Shown here one piece after another: positions 43,663-55,364 of a DNA stretch of 64,000 nucleotides (within the stretch, counting starts at the first letter, position 1; each line of letters opens with the position of its first letter). The notes beneath the pieces were generated by a model. The model had not been told where the DNA came from, searched no databases, and saw only the letters and a list, made by a program, of their open reading frames with translations. Source of the stretch: Sodiomyces alkalinus F11 (taxonomy: Eukaryota; Ascomycota; Sordariomycetes; Glomerellales; Plectosphaerellaceae); NCBI RefSeq assembly GCF_003711515.1, contig NW_021167084.1, positions 1,777,932 through 1,841,931 of the forward strand, in the 5' to 3' direction. Position numbers and translations under genes: made by a program.

Positions 43663-46600
43663 GGTGTCGTCTGTCCTTCGGTCGTTGGGTTAAGGGCGAA
43701 AGGCGTATAAAACAGGTTGGTGGATCAAGACTTGGTCGGAAATGAGGGCATCCCAAATGCGGCCTATCAGGAGTACAGATGTTAACACAGGGGAAAGATC
43801 GAACAGGGTCAAAAAGACCGAAGCGAAAGGAGAGTTTGCCAGAGCAAAGAAAGCAAAGAACGTGCCCGGTGTGCCGAGGAGGGAAAACCAAAGGGGGGTA
43901 AGGCGAGAAGTCAGGACATGAAATATATAGGAAACGAATAGGAATGAAAGTGGGGTGCGAAGACGGGTGGGTGTGAGGACTAACACATACAGGAAGACCG
44001 ACGTCTGGAGGAACCGGCCGGCGTGATCCAGCACGGCTCGGTCCCTCAAAATGGGCGGTGATCAGGAGTCAGGGACTCACACCGCTCTAGGCATGAGCCT
44101 GGGATTGACTGCAATCTGGGCCATCCCCGGGAGTCGACGAGGGTTAGCGGGGTGGGGTGTCGCGTGGATGCACGAACCCCTGGTCCCCTGGTGAGCCAGA
44201 AGGGTCGCGGGAGAACGTATGGATCCCAGACTTGATTCCAGCATGGCGGCAAGGGCATCCATCAAACTAGGGGTACGGACCAAACTAGTTGGAGGCCGAT
44301 CCGCCTAGTCCGATTGGCGGGTAGGGGACTGATAGCCATCTCTTTGTTTCATTCGGAATTCTGGAAAAGGGGGGGCCAGTGGGCGGGTTGACTGAGTCGA
44401 GGGTTCGGTTTGGGGGGCGTGTGGGAAGAGGGACGGATAAAAGCGAACATCGCGGCTCTGCTAGTACAGGAGCGGTAGCGATAGCGCTATCGGATAGATG
44501 GCGGTAATAACCCCGGCCAAAAAGGAGAGTACAATGTGGCGGTTGAGATGGGAGAAAAACGGCCGTCCCGGATGGATCTGAACGTTTGAGAGTCGAGGCT
44601 TCAGATAGTGGAGGAAGAAGTATGGGGAAAAGTGGAAAATGGCAGGTCGAATCCGATAACCAATTCAATTCGAGGCGTGATCATGGGTGGAGCATTACTC
44701 GGTATTTCTTACAGTACGCTTCTGGCAGACTTAGAATGAATAGATACTGTATGGTTAGGCGCCAGACCGGAGTACAGTACAGTGTGGGTCGATACAGAAC
44801 ACCGTTCCGTGCATGGCTCCACTAATACAAGTCGGGGAAGGGGGGTACGGAGCACTTCATACGTTGTACACGTACGTGTCGTACTAGTTAGTGGCCAAAG
44901 CGCCTGCAGGGCGCATAGCGTAAGGTATGCGGCAAAAAGGAGGGTCTAGTGACTTGCCGTCCACTAATAAGAGTACGAACTACTACTTCGTAGACTCGTA
45001 GCTAGACCCTTACCCGGTTTGTCTTACCAATTCAGTGCCTGTTAATAGAGCCATGGAAATGGAGGAATATCAACCCCAGATCCTTCTTGCGGGGCTGTTC
45101 TGGCGGTCGGAAGGTCCCCTGTTCTGTTAGACTTGTCTTGTTCTCGAATGCACTTCGCTCCTGCTCCGCTAACTGGACTCTCCTCATGCTCCTGATACAC
45201 TAGACAGGCAACATTTCGGTGAGATCGTCGCAGTCCCAAGACATTTAGACGAAGTCGGGGGGCTAAAGGACTGCGACTGGATTGCCTATATTTCCTCGGC
45301 ATCGTGTATCGTCTTCATAGGCTGCCTCATGGTATATGGTTGAAACACTGCCCGCGCTGCTCGCCACAGCCTACCTAAAACTGCAGCAAAACATCTCGGG
45401 GGACTTTTGCGATTTCGTGCCGCTGCCTAGGGAAGGCATCGGCGTATTACAAATTATATACCTGCGACTGGTGCCTGGAGAACCTCCACGCCACATTATT
45501 CGGAAACCATGCAGCCTCATAAACCGTCCCTCATACCATTGGTTTATTATGCTCTTCTTTTACTGGTATGCATCCCATATTTTGCTTGGGAGCAGCTGAA
45601 CGGATGCCTCCCCAAAAATATCGGTCGTCTAAAAATAACAAAGTCGTGATCGAAATACAAGATTGCCGAGTACCACACCGATTTAGCAAGGAGGTGGGGT
45701 TGGAGCCGGAATACAACGCTGCGATAAGATCAATGTGACAAGTCTTTATCACCGGCGGGGAACACTCGCCAAGCTGCCGTTGGCATGGGTACAACGTACA
45801 ACCTTAGTGTGCTGCGCTAACCACCCCACGGGATAGCGTGGCAGTATGCTGCAGGGGGGGACCCTGGGGAGTCAGAAGGTCCGACGTGGGGAGGCCCTTT
45901 TGGCAACAACACCAGTGGTCCACGATGTCCGGAGATAGGCAATTCGAATATGTATGGAACTGCACGAGACTCGACTGGATGACTCCGAAACGTGCAGAAA
46001 TGGAAGTGGAAAACAGTACGAAATCTCGGGTCATTTGATCGTTAGTTTGATGGTCATCTCCGCGCACGACGAAGGATGCCCGATACGCGTGCGGCACAGC
46101 CTCTGCATTACTAGGTAGGCACCGAGGCGTCAAGCTTTCCTCCAGACTACCTTACCTGAGGTATCCGTGATAGGATTATGCATGATCGGTACAGGTGTAC
46201 GTTGTACTTACTGGACACAAGCGCCATTGGCTTGGTGCTGCTTTCCGCGCCATTAGCGGTAGGTGGTGTTACCCCCCCGACTCTGCAATACGAGTGCTTT
46301 CGGTGTCCCTGAAAGGATAAGTACTTTAATGCACTTCGTAATCGTTGGGATAGACTGATAGTAGCTTATATACATATATTGAGGCTGTAGGTGGTTGAGC
46401 TGATCATCCCGATGCAGCAGTGATAGTGGCAAGGGTCCTATAGGTACAAAGGCATATCGTATACTAAGAGTACCTAGGTACCTTATATACCCCGCTTGTA
46501 AGTACATAGGTACCTCGTACAATTACCTAATTCGTCAATTAGTCTTATAAGTATCCACTAGAAGGTCCGATACCGGGTTTTCGAATACTGTCCTAATTAC

Positions 46601-48204
46601 TCCGTACCTTTAGGTGGTTGGCAACTCTCCTCCTACTAGCAATTAGGTAGGTACTTCGTGTACACCCTGCTATATACCTATAAAACGGACTTCTTTTCCC
46701 ATCAACTTTGGGTTGCTGAAAGTGGCTACTGCACATGCTTCTTCCCTCGATACTATAACCTACATGCTAAGAGGCGGCCGCCTATCGACTGTACACTACG
46801 GAGTATGAAACTGGACGCAAGGATAGCCCCACTTCCCTGGGCTGTTTTGTATATGTGCACGCGAGCAATTTGGGGTAAATTCCCAATGTGCCGAGAAGCA
46901 AAAGGGGAAGCGGTACCGGCCTACCGTCGGGGAACAATCACCGTGGTACGTAGGCACTAGCACTTGACCGTGATCACGTCCACTCCCGGACAAGGCTGTA
47001 AAATGTACCAAAAGGAACATCGATCTCTCGTCGCTTCGGATTTCCCCCGCCAAACTGACTCGAGTCGCCACCTTGGCCCGAGTCGCTCGACTCGCTCCAT
47101 TCCCACGTGTGGTCCGTTCCTAACCAACCACACGTGTACTCCGTAAAGCCTCGACTAAAGCCACGAAGTAGCGCATGGCTGAATTACTGTACAGTGAGTG
47201 AGCAAAAGTTTCGGGATAACGTAAAGTAGAATGCTTCGAAGCTTTTAGGGAACACTTTTCTATCAGTGGCAAAACCATATCATATCACAAAAGTAACGAA
47301 TCACTGGATCTTTAAAATATACCGAAATTATTGCCCACCCACTATACAACCTAGACTTGTAGCCCGCTTGGATGGAGAGTGCGCTCGTCTTTGGTGTATA
47401 GGTAGTCTGGGGAAAGGAGGGACCGCTGGGGACCACTGCGGACCGCTGACCCCGAACGGGCCGGGGTTGGGTCTAGGACAGCAGGACTGACCACCATGGC
47501 ACGTTTGACTCGAGATGGCGAGCTGAGTAATGCCGGTATCGTGATGTTGGTTGGCCAATCTTATCATGAATAGACCCCCAAAGTATGGGCATTCGTCATG
47601 GTCTGGAAATGAACGAGATGCTGCCGGTCGCCATTCATCCAAGGGATCGTGAGGAAACGGCCTGTTGAAAAGAGAGGTGGCCTGGGGCCCTGGCAAAAGG
47701 ATCAAAGCACCTTATATGAATATATCGTGAAGAGCGCTTCGGTGCTTCTGCTGGACCCTGACGCGTACATATATACTCCGTAGGAGGCTTAAAACAGAGG
47801 GAAAGCGCATTTATCGACTACTTTACCACCGCTTCTCGTATTCCCGCACAATAACTCTACCTTTCGCCTCTTAACGCACGTGTATCTCAGCAAGCTTGGG
47901 GTGATATGGCGTAGGCAATGATGGAAATTATCAGTGAAGTACGTACGAAGTATATATGGGTCTGAACCGCCCAAAGGACTAATCATCTTTCACAACTTGT
48001 CCACGACCACGACGAGGAGTTTCAACGTCTTAAGGCTCTCGGGATGCGAAGTGTGAAGATTAACGGTGTCGACTTGGAGATTATACAAATCTTACTATAT
48101 GTATTGTCTCTGAAAATAGCAGGGAGAGGAGGCGACCTCAGGCCATGGCAACTTGGCCAGATTCATCCCTGATATATCCCCGTCCTTGGGCCCTTACTGA
48201 TATA
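43663..48204. other. 4.5-kb gene-poor region
   Basis: No frame had domain or codon-bias support. The left kilobase is the calpain promoter. From about 44.8 to 47.8 kb there are many short palindromic words: GTACCTAGGTAC at 46470-46481, TACGGAGTA at 46797-46805, and its complement TACTCCGTA at 47137-47145 and 47774-47782. An inverted repeat with 9-bp arms (ACGTGTGGT at 47105 and ACCACACGT at 47127) flanks 13 bases. CA/TG are not depleted, so this is not RIP-degraded. Confidence 0.5.
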
Positions 48205-50114
48205 TCAGGCCCCCCATCGCTCCACAAACTCCCTCTGTTTTCCAGTCGGTCCCCTGTTCTTGTGCCTGGCAGACGACCTCACGGATTCAATCTCCTCCAC
48301 ACGCGCCTGGACCTTAGCAACCTCCTGCCTCAGCACAATGATAGAGCTCTCAATGGCCGGGTCCACGAGCTTGACGTCCGCCCCGAAGGGACTCTCGGCA
48401 AGCACACTATCACGCAGGAGCTGCATCGCCCGCCGTGCGTCCGCGAGATGTGCCGCCGTGGCGTGCTCGAAAGATTCCTGGGCATTGAGCGCCACGTCAT
48501 CCGCCTTTGCCTCTCGCTCGGCTTGAGTTCGGGCCAGAATCGGGATAGCGTCCCAGCCGCTAACTGCCAAGTTCGGATTCTGGGGAGAAGACGTGGAGGT
48601 GGACGGCTGTGCCACGTCGATGGCGAGCATGCAAAGAAGGGCTTCAACTGGGGACTCGTCGGGCAGGTCGGAAGAGCGGCGGTCCCAGCTTGGTTTTAAG
48701 GTTGTGTTTTTTCGGACCCGGATAGGCGATGCGGGCTGAGGTGGTGGGGCTGTCTTTTCTGCTGACACGGAGGGGACGGCCAGTTGCGTCTTGATCATGT
48801 GGGCGAAGCTGGATATTGCCGCTTGATGAGAGCGAAGTGTCCCGATATGAGGTGTGAGCCGGTCTACACGACCTAAGAGGTACTCGAGACAGGCGTTGAT
48901 CTGGTGCAAGTCAGCATTCCCACTCCTCTCTTCTTTCCACGGCTTTGCGGGTTAAAGAAGAAGACCAAGTGGGGAACGCAGAGTAGAAAACCTCACGTAG
49001 ACAACAGCAGCTGCGGACCGGTTGATGGATTGTCCATTCTTGGCCGACAATGACTTCAGAGCTGGTTCGAGGTACTGCTGCTCGACCGACATTTGAGCCA
49101 CAGGGAGAATCTCAGCATATAGAGACTCGACCTCCTCCTGTAACGCCGTGACATCCTCCATCGAAGCACCTGCATCGAGCGGTGCCGTATTCAATGCCTC
49201 GAGATAGAGTCTGTCAAGTTTTGTGCGTGTCGTCTCGACAATACTCTTTATGAGCCTTCACCAGGTCAGTACCTAAAATTGGCAAGCAGTAGAATGCCTG
49301 GAAAATCGGAATATTACCTCATGCAGGTTTCTCGGAGTCTCTCCACGTTTTCCTTGTCTTCAGGATCTTCCGAATCGAGTTCCCACCCAAGCTTCTGCAG
49401 GCTCGACAGAAGCTTATCATCGGAGTGGAGAAGCTCGTCCACAGTTCGGTTCAGGTCGTCGTCGGCGGCCTTGGACTGTTGTTCCAGGTCGGCAATTCGG
49501 AAGCTTAAGCTTTGAGAAAGTTCTTCCACCTAATTGCGTGGTTAGTGGCCCGATGAGGAAGGTTTGATTCAAGATGGAAGATGTATACCGTGGTCAAAAG
49601 CCTCTTGCGCTCAGCATCCTGCTTAGCTGCCTTCTTAGCCGCCAACATAGAGCGAGAGTCGGCAGCTTTAGCATCAGCTTCAATGAGCTTCGCGAGCGCA
49701 TTGTGATGTTGCTTTAGGGTTTCAGTCTGTCGGGTGATAGAGGCCGTGGATCTGTTGAGCTCCTCGATCGCCGTCTTGAGCTCTTCTTCAGTGACAGATG
49801 GGACAATGGCCAGATCCTGGGAGGTCACGAGCTGGTCCACCTCACCAGATTGATCGAGAGACGCATATCTGCAGCATTATAAGCTGCTGATCCATACGCG
49901 GGGGATTAGGAGGCGCTTACAATGCAAGCTCGCCTTTGGAAAGGAGGTTGTCGGCGCCTAAGTGGAGGTTTGCCCATTCTTTGAACGCGGGGCCGTGGGT
50001 GGGATCATCCAAGGCTCTCTGCAAGGATGCATCGTCGATACGAATGCCGGTATCGAGCTTCCTCAGCAGTCCATTGAGCGTCCCGGCATCGACGAAGCCA
50101 TCTCCCCAAGCCAT
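48205..50114 (-). CDS. Coiled-coil protein, candidate HAUS3-like augmin subunit
   Basis: Exons 50114-49921, 49868-49589, 49529-49318, 49255-48997 and 48900-48205 give about 546 residues with consistent phases. The N-terminal 65 residues form a small helical unit (PAFKEWANLHLGADNLLSKGEL) followed by YASLDQSGEV, then long coiled coils (about 75-260) rich in Leu/Glu/Lys. The C-terminal third has a Ser/Pro linker and another helix bundle ending REFVERWGA. The N-terminal layout (small helical head with an LLS.GEL motif followed by long coils) resembles HAUS augmin-like subunit 3, which helps recruit gamma-tubulin for microtubule branching. Sequence identity cannot be judged without a search, and it could be another spindle or kinetochore coiled-coil protein. 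The promoter side faces a 2.2-kb spacer. Confidence 0.55.
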
Positions 50115-52303
50115 GGCGTATGGGGTAGAGATGTGAGTGTGAGATGAGGGTCAACGGATGAGGGGCCCTATTGCTCCACGCGTTGGAGATTTGAAGGTCG
50201 GTGTCACATAGACACTGCCAAGAACCAGGTGTCAAGGAAAAAAATCAAGTCGTCTGCTAGTGTGGCAGCCTCGATGTCGCAGGCGGGGGACGTACGTGGT
50301 TGTCGTTCGAGTTGACGCAGGGGCTGATCCGGGGAGTTGAGACGACGGCTCATGCGCGACGGGCCGAGACGGCAGTCACCGGATGTCACCAGAGCACCAC
50401 ACCGCCTATGGAGATGGAATGAAATCTAGTGAGGTGGGTCGCCGGCGAACACTCTCGAACAAAACTTCTGGCGGTAGGACGATGACCCCAGACACAGGCG
50501 AGGTTTACCGAGTACCCCTTCTCGTGCGCCGGTACACGACTTGAGTTCCTGGGGACGTTGAAGGAGAACCCCTCCTCAGCACCTAGGTGTAACGAGGGAG
50601 GAGCCTCGGCTTGTGCGAGCGAGACGGGATCAACGGACCACACTCGGGTTGCTCAGAATCGACTGGTGGTAGGACAAAGGCCGGAGCAGGATAGAAGTAG
50701 ACCTTTAGAAACATTGAGAGTATATCAGAGACCAAACCTGGCCAAGAAGTAAGCGAAACCGTGGGCGGCCGTCGGCTGAGGCTTGTTGTCGTCCGTCGGT
50801 CAGGGAAGCAAACATCGAAACGGGGATGTTATGTATCGGACCAAATAGTGTCATTGACGTTTGGAAGTACCGCAGTACCTTACTAAGCACCGTGTCGTGG
50901 CAGTGCTAAGCGAACCAACCAGAGAGGCTACCTAGTCCTTATCGATAGCCAAGGCCTAGATGCCGACTGAGATTAGGGGCTCGGATATCGGGACGGCAGA
51001 CAACCGATGCTAAGGTACGTATCATAGTGGGGGAGCGTAAAGAGGGCGGGATCGGTTGGACCAGTCTGCAACTGTCCGGGACCCGAAACATTTGCCCACG
51101 CCGTCCCCGATTTTCTTCTTTCGCTTCCAACTATGGGTTGATCACCTTCTATTTGCTATCCGCATTCTCACACTCTCTCATACGTGATATAGATCCTAAC
51201 CGGCCTGCAAGGCCGGCGGGTAGTCGCACGTCAGGGGCACCAACACTGGGACCCGGTGTTCGTGATCCGACGTGTCATCATGGCGGGACAAATCAGCGCA
51301 GGCTGCGCAGCATATCAGTGCCAGAAACCTGGAACACTTACCGTCGTTTGTCGGCAGCCACAAACGCAAATGCTGCCCTACGACTGCTGCCGTGTCCAGG
51401 CAGAGTCGGCCATCTTCACCAATCTTGTCAATTCTACCTATGAACAGACCTAGTACATAATATCTGTAATCACTTGAGGTCCATTCATTTGGTAATGCTG
51501 GTTGATGTCATAGAGCTTCCTCGTTTGAGGTTTGAGTTATCATGGTTACCCGCAATATCTGCTCGGGCGGTTAAACTCGTGGTCCATAGAACAGCCAACG
51601 TACACCGGAGTCTAGCATCTACAAATTCCTGGCCCATCCGGAGCATGCTCCGGGCTGGCACATCCTGATGTGCTTATCTTGTGTGATTTGTAGTCTGATG
51701 GTTTGACAAACGAACCTCGGAAGGAGAGATATGGGGAGGGGTTATTCTGTTTGTGCTCTGGTATCAGCACCCCCAAGTGTGACAGGTCATCTCGATTCTC
51801 TTTCCCCCCATGGTCTCTCAGGTCCCGGGGAAGGAAGGAAAAAATCTCCACACTTGATATTCCCAGTGAAGTCTTATATTGTAGAGGAGAAGGAGCAGAG
51901 GCAAGGCTAGAAACAGATCGGCAAGTGCGGTTAGTCTCATTATTATGCAATCCACACTCAAGCATATGATTCACATACCGATTTCTCTGGCATGTTACTC
52001 AAGATTCAGAGTTAATAGAAGCTCTTCTGTAGCTGTTACCCGTTTCTTTCTACTGATATCAGAGAAGCAGGCGGGTAAGTGCCTGCCGCGCGCTCAACCT
52101 CTTGCCGTGTTTGGAGATAATCACCACTATCTGTTGTTGCCTCCAGGCCCGGGTGTAACTGCTTTTTAAAACAAGCTGGTGCTCACGCGTTCTCTTTCAT
52201 TTTGTACCGTTGAACGTGGATCCCTGAACTGAAACACAAAACTTGCTCTCCTAACTTACGGCTTTGTGGTTGTCTTACCTCCAGAACATGATCTAGGATA
52301 CCC
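50115..52303. other. Intergenic between HAUS3-like and LrgAB genes
   Basis: No gene was supported over 2.2 kb. The genes on either side point away from each other, so both promoters are here. Frames of up to 138 codons show no motif. Confidence 0.5.
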
Positions 52304-54343
52304 GTGATCTTCATCACCCGGTCACGCGAACTGATCATGGGTGCGGTTACTTATCCCAATGGTTGTCTGAGACAACTCGGTGCTCGCATGGCCTGTGCGC
52401 CGTATTTGCATGGTGTGGCAGGAGTTGTTAACGAGCTCTTCTGGGTTGTTATCATCTACCTCTTCAGCGAGCTTCTGATATGGAGTCTCAGTCTTGCTCT
52501 CCGACTTGCTGCCTTGGAATATTTCTCGGCCATTTTCAGCATGGTCGTTGTTTTCCTGTTTATGACTTTGCTGCATCAAGTTTGCAAAACCTCTGATGAG
52601 TTCTACCACCTCAGAGTCAAGTCCAAGGTGAGTCCCAGATAACTTGCATTGTCTCGGATCACGCGAAGTAATTACTGACACAACCCGGGAAGGTCGACTT
52701 TATCAACAGGAACATAGGGATCGGTTTCCCAGTGCCCCTTGTGGCTATCAGTCCCGACGAAGCCCTAGGCGGAAGGGAAATCGGTGCAGTCATCGGAAAC
52801 TTTGGTATATTATACCCATGCCTGACCTACATATCTGCCTAGTTCCAATTGGCTATATCGCTAACGGCAGTCCTAATATCATATAGTTCTCACAAACATC
52901 ATCTTCTGGCCCCTGATCTTCATACTGGGCTGGGGAGTCTTAACCGGAGTCTCATGTCTGCCTCGCTACTTCTCCAATAACAAGGGAACACCATCACAAA
53001 GGCCTGACAAGTCGACCTGCATGCCTACGCCGCCTTCTCAGCTTGAGTTAGCTCCGCCCTTGATGCGGAGATCATCCGACGTCAGCACTCTCCGGAACTC
53101 AGCTACCCTTACAGAACGGGAAGGCACACTGGTCCCTGAGGCTAGAGCCGCTTCGATCTACCTTGCTAAAGTCGAGAATATCTCTCCGACATCCGAGTCA
53201 CAGCTGTCGCCCCAAGAAGCGCCCAAACAGGGCGAGACTGAGAGACAGCAGCAGAACGAAAGAGATAATGAGAAACCCAGCAGTTGGAGCATTCCGGCCT
53301 CTTTCAAGACATACTACCCCATCGCCCTCTCCTTGTTCCTCCTCATCACGGTTGCCATCCCGGTATCCCACCGGACTGGAGACGATCGCGTTTTAGATGG
53401 CTGTGTGATGTGGCTTACCTGGATTACAAGCACCAGGCTCCAACGTATCCTCACAACGCGAAGTCAGAGCAGACCGTCAACCACCCCGCTGGCCTCGAAC
53501 CTAAAACTGACCTTCACCACCCTCCTCAATCCCGTTCTCCTCACTACGCTCGCCATGACAGCCTACACCCGCGCCAAATCCGCCGCGACCAGCACGCCCC
53601 TCCCCACCGTCCTAGCGACCTTCACAAGTGGCACGTCGCTTTCGGAGCTATGGTCGCACCAGGCATCGATATACCCGCTCAAGCCGACGAAAACCCCCCA
53701 CTTCGGAGCAGGCGACGCCGCACTCTCGCTCCTGGAGAGCGGCATCGTGGTATGGGGCTTCAAGCTGCAGGAATGCAGGGCGCAGCTCGCCTCCCGCGCG
53801 GGCGTCGTCGTGGTCCTCATCTCCACGGCTGCGGCTGCCCTCAACGCCTTTGCAGCGCCGCTTCTGGGACACTTCGCGCTCGGGCTAGGCGCGGCGCCCA
53901 GCCTGGCGTTCGCAGCACGGTGCACCACACTCGCTCTGGCGCGGCCGGCTATGGAGGCACTAGACGGAAACCAGGTCGTCAACGCGGCTCTGGTGGTGAG
54001 CAATGGGATCGTGGGACAGCTGCTCTATCCGTTCGTTCTCGGGAGGTTGGGCGTCGTTGACACTCCTGGTTGCCATGGAAAAGAGAAGGAGAAAGAGCGG
54101 CAAGATGGGACGGGAATGGAGGAGGTAGGCGATGATGATAATGACCGTGATGACGCGATGATCATAGCGGCAGGGACGACTATCGGGGTCAACGGCGCTG
54201 CGATGGGCGTTTCCTACCTGTACGAGAGGAAGAGTCGGGCGGCGCCATATGCAGCGTTGTCGATGACTGTGTTTGGGGTAATGACGGTGGTTTTCACGGC
54301 GGTGGAACCTTTCAGGGGCACTTTGAAGGCGCTGATGCGGTGA
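52304..54343 (+). CDS. LrgA-LrgB fusion membrane protein (PLGG1/CidAB-like)
   Basis: Exons 52304-52627, 52693-52804 and 52887-54343 encode about 630 residues (619 if the second ATG, at 52337, is used). The N-terminal third has an LrgA/CidA-like layout of helices (LFWVVIIYLFSELLIW, YFSAIFSMVVVFLFM) and the loop IGIGFPVPLVAISPDEALGG. A polar, Ser/Glu-rich cytosolic linker (about 185-275) separates it from an LrgB-like half: YYPIALSLFLLITVAIPV, LNPVLLTTLAMTAYTRA, FGAGDAALSLLESGIVVWG, LARPAMEALDGNQVVNAALV and a final MGVSYLYERKSRAAPYAALS block. The same A-B fusion is known in plants as the plastid glycolate/glycerate carrier PLGG1; bacterial LrgA/B and CidA/B act in cell lysis and metabolite export. 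In fungi the role is not established. A GTTT/CAG intron pattern with phases 0 and 1 is consistent. The stop lies 335 bp from the convergent PIN1. Confidence 0.8.
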
Positions 54344-54678
54344 GAAAATCCTATAGTCTACGGGAAGACGAAGTGCAAGACCACTTGTGCCTGAGCATGA
54401 CTCTCTGAATACGGATTGGGGCCTGAGGAAGGTTTAAAGAAAAAAAGAAGAAAGAAAAAAAAAAGATAGCTTTCCCTATACTCGCTTTTCCCTGGCTTGC
54501 AGACGGGTTACAATCCCAGAAAACGAGATACAAATGTATAGTGCGGTAAATGACTGTCGACTGCTTACCCATGGTGATACACGGCGGCCACCTCTCTGTA
54601 GTTCATATCCGATATCGCCATTTTCACTTCCTGTTCCCTGTCGGTGATGCGCAAACTACTCCAGCCTACAATATGGTG
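54344..54678. other. Convergent 3' spacer
   Basis: The 335 bases hold the two 3' untranslated regions of the LrgAB and PIN1 genes and include an A-rich run near 54440-54465. Nothing else was seen. Confidence 0.6.
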
Positions 54679-55364
54679 TCAGGACCTGCCAGAGGATCAA
54701 AGCGACTGAATATATGGGGGAGAAGGAAGGGAGGAGACAGACCTCTCAATCAAATGGACACCGCTAGCAGTCTCGACAATGCCAGAAAGCTCGCCGACCT
54801 TGAGAGAAAATGCCGCATCCTCGAACTCGCGCTGCATATCGCCCTTGCCAAAGTAGCCGAGGTCCCCACCCTTACGGGCACTGCTACAGTCGCTTTCGGT
54901 GACAGCGAGTTCGGCCAGGGAAGCCTGGCCGGAACGAATCTTCTCTTCGTAGCCGCGGAGGATGGAGCGAGCTTCGTCCTTGGAACGTTCGATGCGTTCC
55001 TGGCGCCATGAGGAAGGGCGGCGGCTGTCTTCGTGCTTGACCAGCAGGTGAGCGGCGCGAATCTTCCCTTCGGGGATCTGGCCTGGCGGGGCTGGAGGTG
55101 CGACGGCGGCCGAGTGGTGGGTGGCCATGTACCGCTTCAGTTTTTCGGTGTCGGTGCCTGGGGGAGGTTCCCAGCGGGAGACCTTGTCGGTCGTATTGAA
55201 ATAGTAGGGTAGGTTCTTCGAATTGGAGTGTCGAACCTCCCAATTGGCGGGGAGACCTGTGTCAGCCTGGCAACGACGGAGCAGGCGCCGGTGTGTCAGC
55301 AACAAGGACCAAAGGATGGGAGAAACGTTGAGGGCGGGTTAGGGTTCCTTTGTTTTCATACCAT
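54679..55364 (-). CDS. PIN1: PIN1/ESS1 WW-domain peptidyl-prolyl isomerase (parvulin)
   Basis: Three coding exons were placed: 55364-55362 (only the ATG), 55266-54743 and 54685-54679, giving about 177 residues. The start reads M-ADTGLPANWEV after splicing, the canonical beginning of this family. The WW domain (about 5-36) has both Trp positions (NWEVRHS, SRWEPPP) and an aromatic YYFN. The parvulin domain starts at KIRAAHLLVKHEDSRRPSSW (catalytic His plus the basic phosphate-binding Arg pair), followed by CSSARKGGDLGYFGKGDMQ (Cys and conserved GGDLG), EFEDAAFSLKVGELS and SGVHLIER. It isomerises pSer/Thr-Pro bonds, for example in the RNA polymerase II CTD. The third exon of seven bases gives a short ERS end; reading on without it would add a tail of a few residues. 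Length matches yeast Ess1 (170) and human PIN1 (163). Confidence 0.92.
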
